A DNA stretch of 56,452 nucleotides from Oscillospiraceae bacterium (lineage in GTDB: Bacteria; Bacillota; Clostridia; Oscillospirales; CAG-272), in assembly GCA_015063585.1 (NCBI GenBank), contig SVTW01000009.1, forward strand, positions 1 through 56,452, read 5' to 3'. The stretch's first letter is position 1. Each line of letters starts with the position of its first letter. The notes below the pieces were generated by a model that worked only from the letters and a program-made list of their open reading frames with translations, had not been told where the DNA came from and did no database searches. The translations under genes and the position numbers were made by a program. This document shows, one piece after another, positions 1 through 8,291 of this stretch.

Positions 1-143
1 GTACTCACCCCCGACGTTTTTGCTTTGCGGCTAAACACCGCAATTTTCGACTGCTTTGCAGTCGAAAACCGCAAATTCCGCGCTACAAAAAAGCCTACCG
101 TCGGCTTTTTTGAGCAGAGGCTGCGCCTATGACGCAGCCTCTT
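1..143. repeat. Dispersed structured repeat, copy 1 (5' end cut by window edge)
   Basis: Matches 30791-30933 at 141 of 143 positions; the differences are at 50 and 128. The first 12 bases are the right arm of the CAAATGC hairpin that opens the full copy at 30761, so the left arm lies outside the window. Inside are a perfect 11-bp hairpin (44-54 with 58-68), an AAAAAAGCC/GGCTTTTTT hairpin and a final 10-bp hairpin (116-125 with 133-142). It ends 3 bp from the stop of the leftward gene that follows and probably supplies its terminator. See 37061-37180 for a diverged relative. Confidence 0.9.
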
Positions 144-145
144 GT

Positions 146-1021
146 TCATTCAATATAGTGCTTCAGATTGTTTCTGCCGCGTGTGATTCCCGCGATGCAG
201 TCCTCAACCCCTTCATATTCAATCGAAAGATATCCGTCGTAACCTGCGCGCTTCAAAATTGCCACGCACTGCTCCACCGGAATATCGCCTTCACCCACCG
301 CGCATGCGAACAAATAGTTACAGCCGCGTGTGGTGATATATTTTTCACCCTCCGCAGGATGCGCATGATACGGACGTACACGAAAATCCTTTGCGTGTAC
401 GAGGAAAGCATAGGGCGCCAGCCTGGAAACCGCATACGCGGAGCTTTCGTCAACACACGCAAAATTTCCGATGTCAACCAAAAGACCGTAATTTTCATGT
501 CCTACAGCATTGTAAAGCGCGGCAACGCGGTCGCTGTCCTGCGCTACGAAGCCGTGATTCTCGCTACAGGTGCGAATACCGAGCGTGACGGCATATTCGG
601 TCACGCGGCGCACGTTTGCGGCAAGTGTTGGCAGCATGGAAGCAAAGCTGACAACCCGCCCGTTTACCCGCTCCGAGCTGCATACGTCATGTCGCATCAG
701 CTTGGTACCAAGCGCGGCGGCAACCTCAACCTGCCCCTTCAATCGCGCCACCTCACGGTCGTCGGCTTCCTCGGAACCCTGATAGAGGTTTGCACCGACG
801 GTATATGCCACGATCTCGATTCCGGCTGCCTCGGCAGCGGCACGGATCTGCTTGGCGTAGGCAATCTGATCTGCCTGCGTTGCCCCCTCAAAGGGATGCA
901 GATCGGTAAATTCCACACCGTCAAAGCCCATCTCAGCGGCCTTTGCGATCACGTCAAGCTGGGTCATTTTTCCGGCGCGGATCAGTTGACGGTAGGAATA
1001 GGAACTCACAGAAAGTTTCAT
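146..1021 (-). CDS. Sugar phosphate isomerase/epimerase-like TIM-barrel protein (xylose isomerase-like)
   Basis: The 291-residue protein is the length of the AP-endonuclease-2 / xylose-isomerase-like TIM-barrel family. These cytosolic enzymes isomerise or epimerise sugars using a divalent metal. Visible signatures are MGFDGVEF near the N-terminus, SENHGF in the middle, DIGNFACV and HAKDF as metal and substrate strands, and IEYEG at the last strand; no signal peptide. The ATG follows GAAGGGAG. It lies 17 bp downstream of a paralogue with which it is surely cotranscribed, and the divergent AraC regulator probably controls both. The substrate cannot be read from the sequence. Family assignment is firm, specific activity unknown. 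Confidence 0.85.
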   Translation of the reverse strand: MKLSVSSYSYRQLIRAGKMTQLDVIAKAAEMGFDGVEFTDLHPFEGATQADQIAYAKQIRAAAEAAGIEIVAYTVGANLYQGSEEADDREVARLKGQVEVAAALGTKLMRHDVCSSERVNGRVVSFASMLPTLAANVRRVTEYAVTLGIRTCSENHGFVAQDSDRVAALYNAVGHENYGLLVDIGNFACVDESSAYAVSRLAPYAFLVHAKDFRVRPYHAHPAEGEKYITTRGCNYLFACAVGEGDIPVEQCVAILKRAGYDGYLSIEYEGVEDCIAGITRGRNNLKHYIE

Positions 1022-1038
1022 GTGCTCGCTCCCTTCGG

Positions 1039-1893
1039 TCAGTTGTTTGCGATGGTGTTCAAAAGGTGATTTTTCGCGGTGAGAATATCTGCCGCTGGAT
1101 TGGCACCTGCCTCGCGTTCGATCGTGAGGAATCCACGATACCCGACCTCCTCAAGTGCCTTAAGGTAGGTCGCAAAGTTTACGCCGCCCTCTCCGAGCGG
1201 AACCTCTTTGAAGAAGGTAATGTCCTTGATATTTTCGGGCTTCGGCGTAACGTGATAAATATATTCGGGATTCGTGCGCTCAAGCATGATGCCGTCCTTG
1301 GCATGCGTGTGAACGATATAATCCTTCAGCGTGTGTACCGCATCCACGGGATCGTCTCCAACCACCATTACAAGATTTGCAGGGTCAAGGTTGACCGCAA
1401 CACCGGTGGAATGCAGTCCGTCCAAAAAGGTCTTCAGAACCGCCGCGGGTTCGGGACCCGTTTCAATTGCGAAATGTGCGCCCACGCTGTCGGCGTAGCG
1501 GCTCAGCTCAAAGCAAGCCTCCTGCATAATGCCGTAACGCTCCACCGTGGGATCGGTGGGAACCACACCGATATGGGTGGTTACAACGTCGGTTTCCAGC
1601 TCCTTTGCCAGATCGAGGATCCGCTTGGACTGCTCGATCAGAGAAGGATTGAGCTCACGGTTTCCAAAGCCGCGACCCAGATCGCCGCAGATTGCCGAGA
1701 AACACAAGCCGTTCGACTTTACAAAATCCAAAAGCTCGCGGCGCTTTGCCGGTGTCAAATTCTCCGGGGTGTTTTCACCTCTGCTGCTGTACATCTGAAT
1801 TCCCTGCGCGCCAAGCTTTGCGGCTTGCAGGATCGCGGAGCGCGTGTCGGTACGGAAAGAATCAATGATAACGCCGATCGGGAAAGAATACAT
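1039..1893 (-). CDS. Sugar phosphate isomerase/epimerase-like TIM-barrel protein, first gene of pair
   Basis: A 284-residue xylose-isomerase-like TIM-barrel protein, paralogous to its downstream neighbour but clearly diverged. Motifs include KLGAQGIQMY (strand 1), VVTTHIGV, FAIETGPEP, VNLDPANLVM, VHTHAKDG and a final LTIEREAG. The strand-end Glu, Asp and His residues are those that usually bind the catalytic metal in this family. AGAAAGGCAGGT precedes the ATG. It is first in a two-gene operon read from the promoter at 1947-1975. Paired paralogues under an AraC regulator are common in Clostridia for uptake-linked sugar conversion; the actual sugar is an open question. Confidence 0.85.
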   Translation of the reverse strand: MYSFPIGVIIDSFRTDTRSAILQAAKLGAQGIQMYSSRGENTPENLTPAKRRELLDFVKSNGLCFSAICGDLGRGFGNRELNPSLIEQSKRILDLAKELETDVVTTHIGVVPTDPTVERYGIMQEACFELSRYADSVGAHFAIETGPEPAAVLKTFLDGLHSTGVAVNLDPANLVMVVGDDPVDAVHTLKDYIVHTHAKDGIMLERTNPEYIYHVTPKPENIKDITFFKEVPLGEGGVNFATYLKALEEVGYRGFLTIEREAGANPAADILTAKNHLLNTIANN

Positions 1894-1927
1894 AAAAAAT
1901 ACCTGCCTTTCTTTTTTTCAAAAGAGA

Positions 1928-1956
1928 TTGCTTTTTCCTTTCTTTTATTGTATAAT
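1928..1956 (+). promoter_or_regulatory. Sigma-A promoter of the divergent AraC regulator
   Basis: -35 TTGCTT (1928-1933), 17-bp spacer, perfect -10 TATAAT (1951-1956). Lies across the leftward promoter at 1947-1975. Confidence 0.75.
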
Positions 1957-1975
1957 AAATAAAAGGAATCGTCAA
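1947..1975 (-). promoter_or_regulatory. Sigma-A promoter of the isomerase pair
   Basis: Read leftward: -35 TTGACG (1975-1970), 17-bp spacer, -10 TACAAT (1952-1947). Its -10 overlaps the -10 of the divergent araC promoter by two bases, so the two polymerase footprints exclude each other. Confidence 0.75.
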
Positions 1976-2027
1976 GCCCACATTTTTGCCGAATTTTAAC
2001 ACAATCTTGCTATTTTGAGGTGTCAGT

Positions 2028-2852
2028 ATGAGTACATATGAAACACATATCATGAAGGACCCTACTCTGCCCTTTATTTTGCATAAAAGCACACGCCTGC
2101 GCGCGACGAACCGCAATCGGATCCACGCCAATTGGCACGAAAATATTGAGATCCTGTATATTACGCAAGGAAGCGGTGTGATCACGTGTGACACGCATCA
2201 CTATGAGGTGTGTGAGGGCGATTTTTTTGTGGTCAACGCCAATTCGATCCATTCCTTCCATACCGAAGCACCGCTTTTCATCTATCACTGTCTCATTGTG
2301 GATCGTTCCTTTTGTCTTACCAATCATTTTGACACCAATCAGATCCGTTTTCAGCCCGTATTTCAGGACCCCGAGCTAGCCGAGCTGATGCAACGTCTGC
2401 GCGATGAGTATTCCCCGCCCTATCGCACCGCCTTTCGCGTGCAAATGATCCGCGCGATCGTGTTGCAGATCATGGCACGTCTTTGTTGCGCGCACAGTCT
2501 CCCCGACGAGCCGGTCCGCGCGGACACCCACCTGCTTGCCTGCATCAAGCAAGCGATCGGCTATATTCACTCGCAGAGCCACCGCGATCTTCCGCTGGAG
2601 GAGGTTGCCGCCTTTGTAGGGCTGAGCAAGTTCTATTTCGCGCGCGAATTTCGACGCATTACCGACCACACCTTTGTTACCTACGTCAATCTCGTGCGCT
2701 GTGAGCGCGCCAAGCGTCTGCTTGCCGAAAACAACATGCAGATCGGTGAGATCGGTCGAGCGTGCGGCTTTGAAAACCAATCCTACTTTACGCGTTTGTT
2801 CCGAAAATCGGTGGGCATGCTCCCAAGCGAATACCGCCACCGTCACAGTTGA
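2028..2852 (+). CDS. AraC-family transcriptional regulator with N-terminal cupin domain
   Basis: The 274-residue protein has the standard two-domain AraC plan. Residues about 20-90 form a cupin-like ligand-binding barrel (HANWHENIEILYITQGSG, then YEVCEGDFFVVNANSIHSF); residues about 170-272 carry two helix-turn-helix motifs (LPLEEVAAFVGLSKFYFAREF and IGEIGRACGFENQSYFTRLFRK, ending VGMLPSEYR). Such proteins usually activate an adjacent sugar-utilisation operon when a sugar binds the cupin. The divergent, promoter-overlapping isomerase pair is the obvious target. TGAGGTG lies just before the ATG. No signal or membrane segment. Confidence 0.92.
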   Translation: MSTYETHIMKDPTLPFILHKSTRLRATNRNRIHANWHENIEILYITQGSGVITCDTHHYEVCEGDFFVVNANSIHSFHTEAPLFIYHCLIVDRSFCLTNHFDTNQIRFQPVFQDPELAELMQRLRDEYSPPYRTAFRVQMIRAIVLQIMARLCCAHSLPDEPVRADTHLLACIKQAIGYIHSQSHRDLPLEEVAAFVGLSKFYFAREFRRITDHTFVTYVNLVRCERAKRLLAENNMQIGEIGRACGFENQSYFTRLFRKSVGMLPSEYRHRHS

Positions 2853-2900
2853 CCAAAGCCGCGCGAAAATCAGAATAAATAACGGTATTATCACAAAAAA

Positions 2901-2945
2901 TACGCTTGAGGCGCAAATGCGGGTTGCATTTGCGCCTCACACGTA
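2901..2945. terminator. Bidirectional terminator with a CAAATGC-type hairpin
   Basis: Perfect 14-bp stem (2907-2920 with 2926-2939) around loop GGGTT, extended outward by TACG/CGTA pairs, with A-rich left and T-rich right flanks. It separates the convergent araC and trkH genes. The stem core CAAATGC/GCATTTG recurs in the hairpins at 14801, 30761 and 37061. Confidence 0.85.
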
Positions 2946-2947
2946 TT

Positions 2948-4405
2948 TTATCGGTTCGATTTCCAGGTGCGCGCGGAAAACAGCACGAGGATCGGAAAGA
3001 TCTCCAATCGTCCCGCAAGCATATCCACGATCAGGACAAGCTTGGAAAACACACTGTATAATGAAAAATTGCAAGCCGGTCCCACCGCCTCAAAGCCGGG
3101 ACCGATATTGTTAAAGCAAGCAAGTACAGCCGAGAAATTGGTCATTACCGAAAAACCGTCTGCGGAAAGCAACAGGAAGCTGACAACCAGAATCAGCGCA
3201 TAGGCGCACAGATAGGCGTTTGTGCCCGCGCTGATCCGCTCATCTACCGTTCTGCCGTTCATGCGAATGACCTCAACACGGCGCGGATTGAGCACCTGCG
3301 CGATATTTCGTTTCACACCCTTGATCAAAAGCAGGATGCGCGCGCATTTGATTCCGCCGCCCGTACTGCCGGCACAGGCACCAATCATCATCAGGGTGAG
3401 CAGTATTCCCTTGGAAAAGCTCGGCCACAAATCAAAATCGGTGGTGGAAAAGCCGGTGGTCGTGATGATACTCGAAACCTGGAACGCCGCGTGACGGAGC
3501 GCGTCCCAAATCGTATCGTAAAGGCCTCTGATATTCAGCGAGATCAGCAATACCGAGCTTACAACAATCCCCACGTACAATCGCAGCTCCTCGTCGCCGA
3601 ATACGTCGGCAACACGGCGTAGGAGTAAAAGATAGTAGCAACCGAAGTTGATTCCAAACAGGAGCATAAACACCGTTGTTACGTTTTGCAAATAGGGGGA
3701 ACAGCTCGCCATGCTATCGTTTTTAATACCGAATCCGCCCGTTCCGGCAGTTCCGAAGGCGGTGCAGAGCGCCTCAAAAAAGGGCATGTCACCAATCAGC
3801 AGGAACACAAGATTCAGCAGCGTGAGCGCAAGATAAGTAACGTAGAGCACCGCCGCCGTTTGGCGCATTTTGGGAACCAGCTTTCCAACGTTCGGTCCCG
3901 GGCTTTCGGCGCGAAGCAGATGCATGGTAAAGCCCTCGCTTTTTCCGCCGGCAGGAATCAGCGCCAGCAAAAAGACCAACACACCCATGCCGCCAACCCA
4001 ATGGCTGAAGCTGCGCCAATAGAGTGTGGCACGCGAAAGAGCCTCTATGTCGGATACCACCGACGCGCCTGTTGTGGTAAAGCCCGACACAATTTCGAAA
4101 AGAGCGTCCACAAAATGCGGGATCTCCCCCGAAAGGCAAAACGGCAGGCACCCAAACAAACTCATCAGGATCCAGCTGATTCCAACACAGAACAAGCCCT
4201 CCTTTGCAAAAAAGCCGCGCGGTGCGCGCCGCCCATAGAGCGCAAAAAGCCCCGCAACCGCAAGCATGAGCAATATGCTGATCAAAAAGGCTTTCACAAC
4301 GGAATAGGTGCGGTCGTAAAACCCGATCGCCAACGACGGGATCATAAACACGGCTTCCACCGCGAGGATCTGCGAGAGGAAGCGGCTCATCATTTTATAA
4401 TTCAT
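2948..4405 (-). CDS. trkH: TrkH/KtrB-family potassium channel subunit
   Basis: A 485-residue polytopic membrane protein forming the K+-conducting pore of a Trk/Ktr uptake system. All four selectivity-filter loops are visible in order: FTTTGASV, GTAGTGGFG, ITTTGFST and FNNIGPGF, each with its conserved glycine, between pairs of hydrophobic helices. The N-terminus (FLSQILAVEAVFMIPSLAIGFY) is the usual first helix. Length is typical of TrkH, longer than most KtrB. It follows trkA by 18 bp in the same operon; TrkA gates it through its RCK ring. The TrkH/KtrB boundary is loose, but the transport role is secure. Confidence 0.95.
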   Translation of the reverse strand: MNYKMMSRFLSQILAVEAVFMIPSLAIGFYDRTYSVVKAFLISILLMLAVAGLFALYGRRAPRGFFAKEGLFCVGISWILMSLFGCLPFCLSGEIPHFVDALFEIVSGFTTTGASVVSDIEALSRATLYWRSFSHWVGGMGVLVFLLALIPAGGKSEGFTMHLLRAESPGPNVGKLVPKMRQTAAVLYVTYLALTLLNLVFLLIGDMPFFEALCTAFGTAGTGGFGIKNDSMASCSPYLQNVTTVFMLLFGINFGCYYLLLLRRVADVFGDEELRLYVGIVVSSVLLISLNIRGLYDTIWDALRHAAFQVSSIITTTGFSTTDFDLWPSFSKGILLTLMMIGACAGSTGGGIKCARILLLIKGVKRNIAQVLNPRRVEVIRMNGRTVDERISAGTNAYLCAYALILVVSFLLLSADGFSVMTNFSAVLACFNNIGPGFEAVGPACNFSLYSVFSKLVLIVDMLAGRLEIFPILVLFSARTWKSNR

Positions 4406-4423
4406 CGGATACCGCCCTCCGCA

Positions 4424-5782
4424 TCATTCAAAAATGTCATTGAGCTGACCGATCACCGTATCTCCGCTCGCTACCACCACAACACTGTCTCCAAGACCGA
4501 AGCAGGAATCGCCGTTCGGGATCTCGGTTCCCTGCTTATTTGTGATGCTGACAAGACGCACGTTTCGGCGAAGCCTGATCTTGCGAAGCGGCTCCCCGCA
4601 ATGCTGTGTCGTCTCGTCCACCAAAAATTCCATTGCCTCGGCTTTTCCGTCCGCGATGGAGTGGATCATCACCGCCGCGCCCGCTTGATTCTGCATAGCG
4701 CGAACATAGCGTACGATATTGTTACAGCAAAGGCGGCGCGGACAGATCACACTTCCAATCATCATATTCTCGACAATTCCCGTGTCGCCCAGCGTATCCA
4801 AGCGCGTTACGATCTGCGGCACCTCGCGGCTCTGTCCGTAAAGTGAGAGCACCATGTTCAGCTCGTCCACGTTGGTCAGCGTCACGAGTGCGTCGGCAGA
4901 ATCAATATCCTCGCTTTCCAGCAAACTCTGCTCGCGCACGTTGCCCTCGATCACATTTACGTAGGGCAAAAGCGACGCAAGCTCCACGCATCTCTCATGG
5001 CTCGACTCCAGAATCGTGATATCCATTGCGGCGGTTTTGAGCTGTTCGGCAAGATAATAGGAGAGGGTTCCGCCTCCCACGATCATCACACGGCGCACCT
5101 TATGGGTGACAATGCCGAGGTTCTTCAAAAGCGTGGCAAGATTATCGGAGGGTGCCGTAACAAAGATACGGTCGCCTGCCTGCAGACAAAACTGTCCGTC
5201 CGGCGTGATCGCCTTTCCGTCGCGCACGACCGAGCAGACCAACACCTTACATTTTACGATACTGTAAAGGATATTCAACGGGATATTGCAGATCTTGCTG
5301 TCGGCATCCACGCGCAGCTCAACGATCTCCACGCGTCCCTTTGTAAAGCTCTCGCGTTTGAGAAAGCCCGGCATCTTCAAAAGCCGCTCGATCTCAAGTG
5401 CCGCCTGCATTTCGGGGTTGAAGGTCATGGATACACCGTATAGGCGGCGCATTTCATAGGCAAGCTCGGTATATTCCGGATTGCGCACACGCGCGATCGT
5501 ATGCAAATTCGGATTGATAATATGTGCCGTTACACAACAAAGCAGATTCAACTCATCGCTTCCTGTGCATGCAATCAAAAGATCCGCTTTTTCAATGCCC
5601 GCTTGATGAAGCGTTTGCACCGAAGCACAGTTTCCCTGCAACGCGATCACGTCGTACCGCTCCATACCGACCTCAAGCACACGCGGATCGGAATCCAAAA
5701 TGGTTAGATCATGCCCCTCGGCAGAGAGCTCCTCTACGAGTGTTTCTCCTACCTGACCGCACCCTGCAATCAATATATTCAA
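4424..5782 (-). CDS. trkA: Trk potassium uptake regulatory subunit TrkA (two RCK domains)
   Basis: Cytosolic NAD(H)/nucleotide-binding gating subunit for TrkH, about 452 residues, with tandem RCK_N-RCK_C repeats. The first Rossmann motif is GCGQVGETLVEELSAEGHDLTILDSD; the second begins RVMIVGGGTLSYYLAEQL near the middle. Each is followed by an RCK_C module (VEIVELRV... and VRLVSITN...). The frame is open nine bases further to a GTG at 5791, but GAGGTGA lies six bases before a TTG at 5782, giving MNILIAGCGQVG, the usual TrkA N-terminus, so I use that TTG. First gene of the trkA-trkH operon. Confidence 0.93.
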   Translation of the reverse strand: MNILIAGCGQVGETLVEELSAEGHDLTILDSDPRVLEVGMERYDVIALQGNCASVQTLHQAGIEKADLLIACTGSDELNLLCCVTAHIINPNLHTIARVRNPEYTELAYEMRRLYGVSMTFNPEMQAALEIERLLKMPGFLKRESFTKGRVEIVELRVDADSKICNIPLNILYSIVKCKVLVCSVVRDGKAITPDGQFCLQAGDRIFVTAPSDNLATLLKNLGIVTHKVRRVMIVGGGTLSYYLAEQLKTAAMDITILESSHERCVELASLLPYVNVIEGNVREQSLLESEDIDSADALVTLTNVDELNMVLSLYGQSREVPQIVTRLDTLGDTGIVENMMIGSVICPRRLCCNNIVRYVRAMQNQAGAAVMIHSIADGKAEAMEFLVDETTQHCGEPLRKIRLRRNVRLVSITNKQGTEIPNGDSCFGLGDSVVVVASGDTVIGQLNDIFE

Positions 5783-5839
5783 TCGTGTCACCTCATTTTC
5801 TGAAAAGCTTATATCATACTGTCTTATCGCTACCCTTAT

Positions 5840-5868
5840 ATTTTATCATACCTCAGCACTTTTGTCAA
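5840..5868 (-). promoter_or_regulatory. Promoter of trkA-trkH
   Basis: Leftward -35 TTGACA (5868-5863), 17-bp spacer, -10 TAAAAT (5845-5840) with an upstream TGA extended element. Confidence 0.75.
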
Positions 5869-5914
5869 CCGATCATGCGCATTTCCCTCCGCGTATACCG
5901 CCGAGAAAAAAGGA

Positions 5915-5943
5915 TTGACAAAGGCTTTTTCCTATGCTATAAT
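5915..5943 (+). promoter_or_regulatory. Consensus sigma-A promoter of the phosphoribosyltransferase gene
   Basis: Perfect TTGACA (5915-5920), exactly 17 bp, perfect TATAAT (5938-5943). The predicted leader is only about 15-20 nt, so control by a 5' RNA element is unlikely. Confidence 0.9.
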
Positions 5944-5966
5944 AGAAGAAAAGGGGGTTATGACCT

Positions 5967-6608
5967 ATGCCAACGATTAACAGCTATAAAATTCGCACAA
6001 AACAAAAAAACCTGTTCCTGCGCGTCTCGCCCGGACATTTTGCAACCAGCCACAGCCACATCAATTATTATATTGACGTTACCACGCAGAAAACCCGTCT
6101 TTCTGAGGCAGCCGCGGTGGCAAAGGAGCTGGTTTCCTACTATAAGTTCAACACCGTTGTGGACACCATTCTCTGCCTTGACGGCACCGAGGTGATCGGA
6201 ACCTGTTTGGCGGAGGAGCTGACGCGCGGAGATTACGTAAACCTCAACGCGCACCAAACGATCTATATCGTAACCCCCGAGCATACCTCGGGCAGTCAGT
6301 TGATCTTCCGCGACAACATGGTTCCCATGATCCAAGGCAAGCACGTTTTAATTCTTGCCGCATCGGTAACCACGGGCTACACTGCCGGCGCGGCGATCGA
6401 GGCGATCAAATACTATAACGGTACGGTTGTGGGCGTTTCCTCGATCTTCTCCACGGTTGACGAATGCATGGGATATGAGGTCCGCTCGGTATTTGATACA
6501 AAGGATCTGGACGGTTATGCATCCTATCCTTCGCATGAATGTCCTTTCTGCCGCGAAGGCAAACGGATCGATGCGCTCGTAAACAGCTTTGGATATTCCA
6601 AGCTTTGA
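5967..6608 (+). CDS. Orotate phosphoribosyltransferase-like protein with altered PRPP motif
   Basis: A 213-residue type I phosphoribosyltransferase-like protein, of a kind often labelled orotate phosphoribosyltransferase in Clostridia. The N-terminus (INSYKIRTKQKNLFLRVSPGHFATSHSH) and C-terminus (NSFGYSKL) are typical of that subgroup. The PRPP loop is VLILAASVTTG at 127-137: the two acidic residues of the canonical motif (hydrophobic-x-x-x-D/E-D) are alanines 131 and 132, which casts doubt on ordinary PRPP chemistry. A CPFC pair near residues 192-195 could bind metal. RBS AAGGGGGT is well placed. Transcribed alone, with a strong promoter and terminator. The fold is likely; the activity is uncertain. 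Confidence 0.75.
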   Translation: MPTINSYKIRTKQKNLFLRVSPGHFATSHSHINYYIDVTTQKTRLSEAAAVAKELVSYYKFNTVVDTILCLDGTEVIGTCLAEELTRGDYVNLNAHQTIYIVTPEHTSGSQLIFRDNMVPMIQGKHVLILAASVTTGYTAGAAIEAIKYYNGTVVGVSSIFSTVDECMGYEVRSVFDTKDLDGYASYPSHECPFCREGKRIDALVNSFGYSKL

Positions 6609-6618
6609 ACGAAAAAAC

Positions 6619-6663
6619 AATCAAAAAGAGGAGCCAAAAAGCATTTGGCTCCTCTTTTTGATT
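6619..6663. terminator. Perfect 20-bp bidirectional terminator
   Basis: Arms 6619-6638 and 6644-6663 pair without mismatch around loop AAGCA, with A-tract and T-tract inside the arms, so it can end transcription both ways. Its right arm overlaps the stop codon of the leftward gene at 6662. Confidence 0.93.
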
Positions 6664-8167
6664 ATGAAAACGCGCGAATATAATAATCCGAGAACTTATT
6701 CACCTCGGCATTGAGATAGGCATATCCAAGCTGCTCGGCAAGCGTTGCCTCGGCGGAAAACATATTGACACCAAGTCCCAAGCGGTTCCCTTCAATTGCA
6801 AAGCCCATTGCGGCAAGTGTGGTTGGGAACATATCAAAGCTCGTCCAAACCCGCCCCTTCGTGGAGCTCAAGGGCTCTACGGCGGAATTGAGAATGCAGT
6901 TGTAGATCGTGCGGTTATAATAGCTCGTATCGGAAACCAGCGTGGTATCCATGCGCGGATGGTCTCCCGTGATCACAATGACGGAATCTTCATAGAAATC
7001 CTGCGTCTTACACCATTCGACAAATTCTGTTACCAAGCGGTCGGTGCAGGCAACCACGTTTGGTAGCTGCCCCTCGTAGGTATTGTCACAAACCGAGCAG
7101 ACGTAGCCGTCCACATGGTGCGTGTCCACCGTGAGCATCGTGAAATTAAAGGGCTGATCGCCCGCGGCAAGCTCGTTAAGCTCGTCCTTGGCAATATCAA
7201 AGAGGATCCGATCCTCATAGCCCCACCAAACGTAATAATCCTTTGGAATATAGCCTTCCTCGCGTGCCGTATATAAATCGAAGATCTCGTAATTGCCGTG
7301 CTGCTCAAAATAGCTTTTGCGTCCTCCGAAGACCGCATTGGAACCGCAGAGGAATTCCTGACGGTAGCCCTTGTCCCGAAGAATATCACCAAGCGTTGTA
7401 AGCCCCGTGGCAAATTGCTCCCGATCCGACATGGAATTGTGTCCGTTTTCTCCAACCGGGAAGGAAAACGGGATTCCCGACGTGGTGGAAAGAAGCGCCG
7501 CCATAGTCCACGTGGTGCCGTTTGGCGTATGAAAGCCGCCTAATGAGCCGTCGGTTTTGTCGGTAAAGCTGATGTGCTCCTTTGCAAGCGCGGTCAGCTT
7601 TGGCATATAGTTGTAGACGGGCTGTGAGCCGCCGTCCGCAACCGACGCATAGGTCGTTTCCATGCTTTCAACGTAAATATAGATCAGATTTTTCGTTTTT
7701 CCATCCGCCGTGATCGCAACGTGATCGGGATCCACGTAATAATCCTCGTAGATCCGCGTTTTCTCGTGAAGCGCCTTGAGATACGCAGGAATGCGGAAGG
7801 CAAACAGCGCAAGCACGAGGGAGCCAAGGAGGATCAGAACACAGAGGATCGCGCCGACGCGGCGGCAGAGACGGTAGGACCATCCCTTGGGGGAGAGGCA
7901 GACGGCAAAGGCTATATAGATCACTGCCGCGCCGCAAACCCAAGGCAGGCAAGAGCACAGGATCAATGAGATCGTGCTCTGCCCGGTTCCCTTCAAGGGC
8001 GATGCCAGCGTATATAACAGCTCTTTAAATTCCAGATCGTAGGTCACGCGATACCACAGCGAGAGTACGGTTACGGTCATTCCAAGCAAAAACAGAATGC
8101 CGAAAACCACACTCCAAAGGACCACGCGCCCCTTTCGATAGGCTTTTTTTTGCGTTTTTTCCTTCAA
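6662..8167 (-). CDS. LTA synthase-family membrane sulfatase / phosphoglycerol transferase
   Basis: Integral membrane enzyme of the alkaline phosphatase/sulfatase superfamily, about 501 residues. Three N-terminal membrane segments (VVLWSVVFGILFLLGM, STISLILCSCLPWVCGAAVIY, AILCVLILLGSLVLALFAF) precede an extracellular sulfatase domain. Metal-site motifs are IYVESMETTY, TTWTMAALLSTTSGIP (which supplies the catalytic Thr) and ITGDHPRM. Relatives transfer glycerol phosphate from phosphatidylglycerol to lipoteichoic acid or glycans. The longest frame starts at 8212, but that start falls in the promoter -10 region. A TTG at 8167 sits eight bases after GGAG and is the likely start. Single-gene unit; the acceptor is unknown. 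Confidence 0.85.
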   Translation of the reverse strand: MKEKTQKKAYRKGRVVLWSVVFGILFLLGMTVTVLSLWYRVTYDLEFKELLYTLASPLKGTGQSTISLILCSCLPWVCGAAVIYIAFAVCLSPKGWSYRLCRRVGAILCVLILLGSLVLALFAFRIPAYLKALHEKTRIYEDYYVDPDHVAITADGKTKNLIYIYVESMETTYASVADGGSQPVYNYMPKLTALAKEHISFTDKTDGSLGGFHTPNGTTWTMAALLSTTSGIPFSFPVGENGHNSMSDREQFATGLTTLGDILRDKGYRQEFLCGSNAVFGGRKSYFEQHGNYEIFDLYTAREEGYIPKDYYVWWGYEDRILFDIAKDELNELAAGDQPFNFTMLTVDTHHVDGYVCSVCDNTYEGQLPNVVACTDRLVTEFVEWCKTQDFYEDSVIVITGDHPRMDTTLVSDTSYYNRTIYNCILNSAVEPLSSTKGRVWTSFDMFPTTLAAMGFAIEGNRLGLGVNMFSAEATLAEQLGYAYLNAEVNKFSDYYIRAFS

Positions 8168-8202
8168 TCTTGTTTCTCCGTTTCGTTTTGTTTCCAAACA
8201 AC

Positions 8203-8231
8203 AGTATAGCACCGCACGGCATCCGACACAA
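8203..8231 (-). promoter_or_regulatory. Promoter of the LtaS-like gene
   Basis: Leftward -35 TTGTGT (8231-8226), 17 bp, -10 TATACT (8208-8203) with TGC extended -10. Confidence 0.6.
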
Positions 8232-8261
8232 GTGGCTTCACGAAAAATTCATTCGCTTTTC

Positions 8262-8284
8262 GGCAAAAAAACGCACTTATGCGA
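8262..8284 (-). terminator. Weak terminator after the CobW-type pair
   Basis: Leftward CGCA-TAAG-TGCG mini-hairpin followed directly by seven T. The stem is only four pairs, so this is a tentative call. Confidence 0.35.
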
Positions 8285-8291
8285 GAATACC

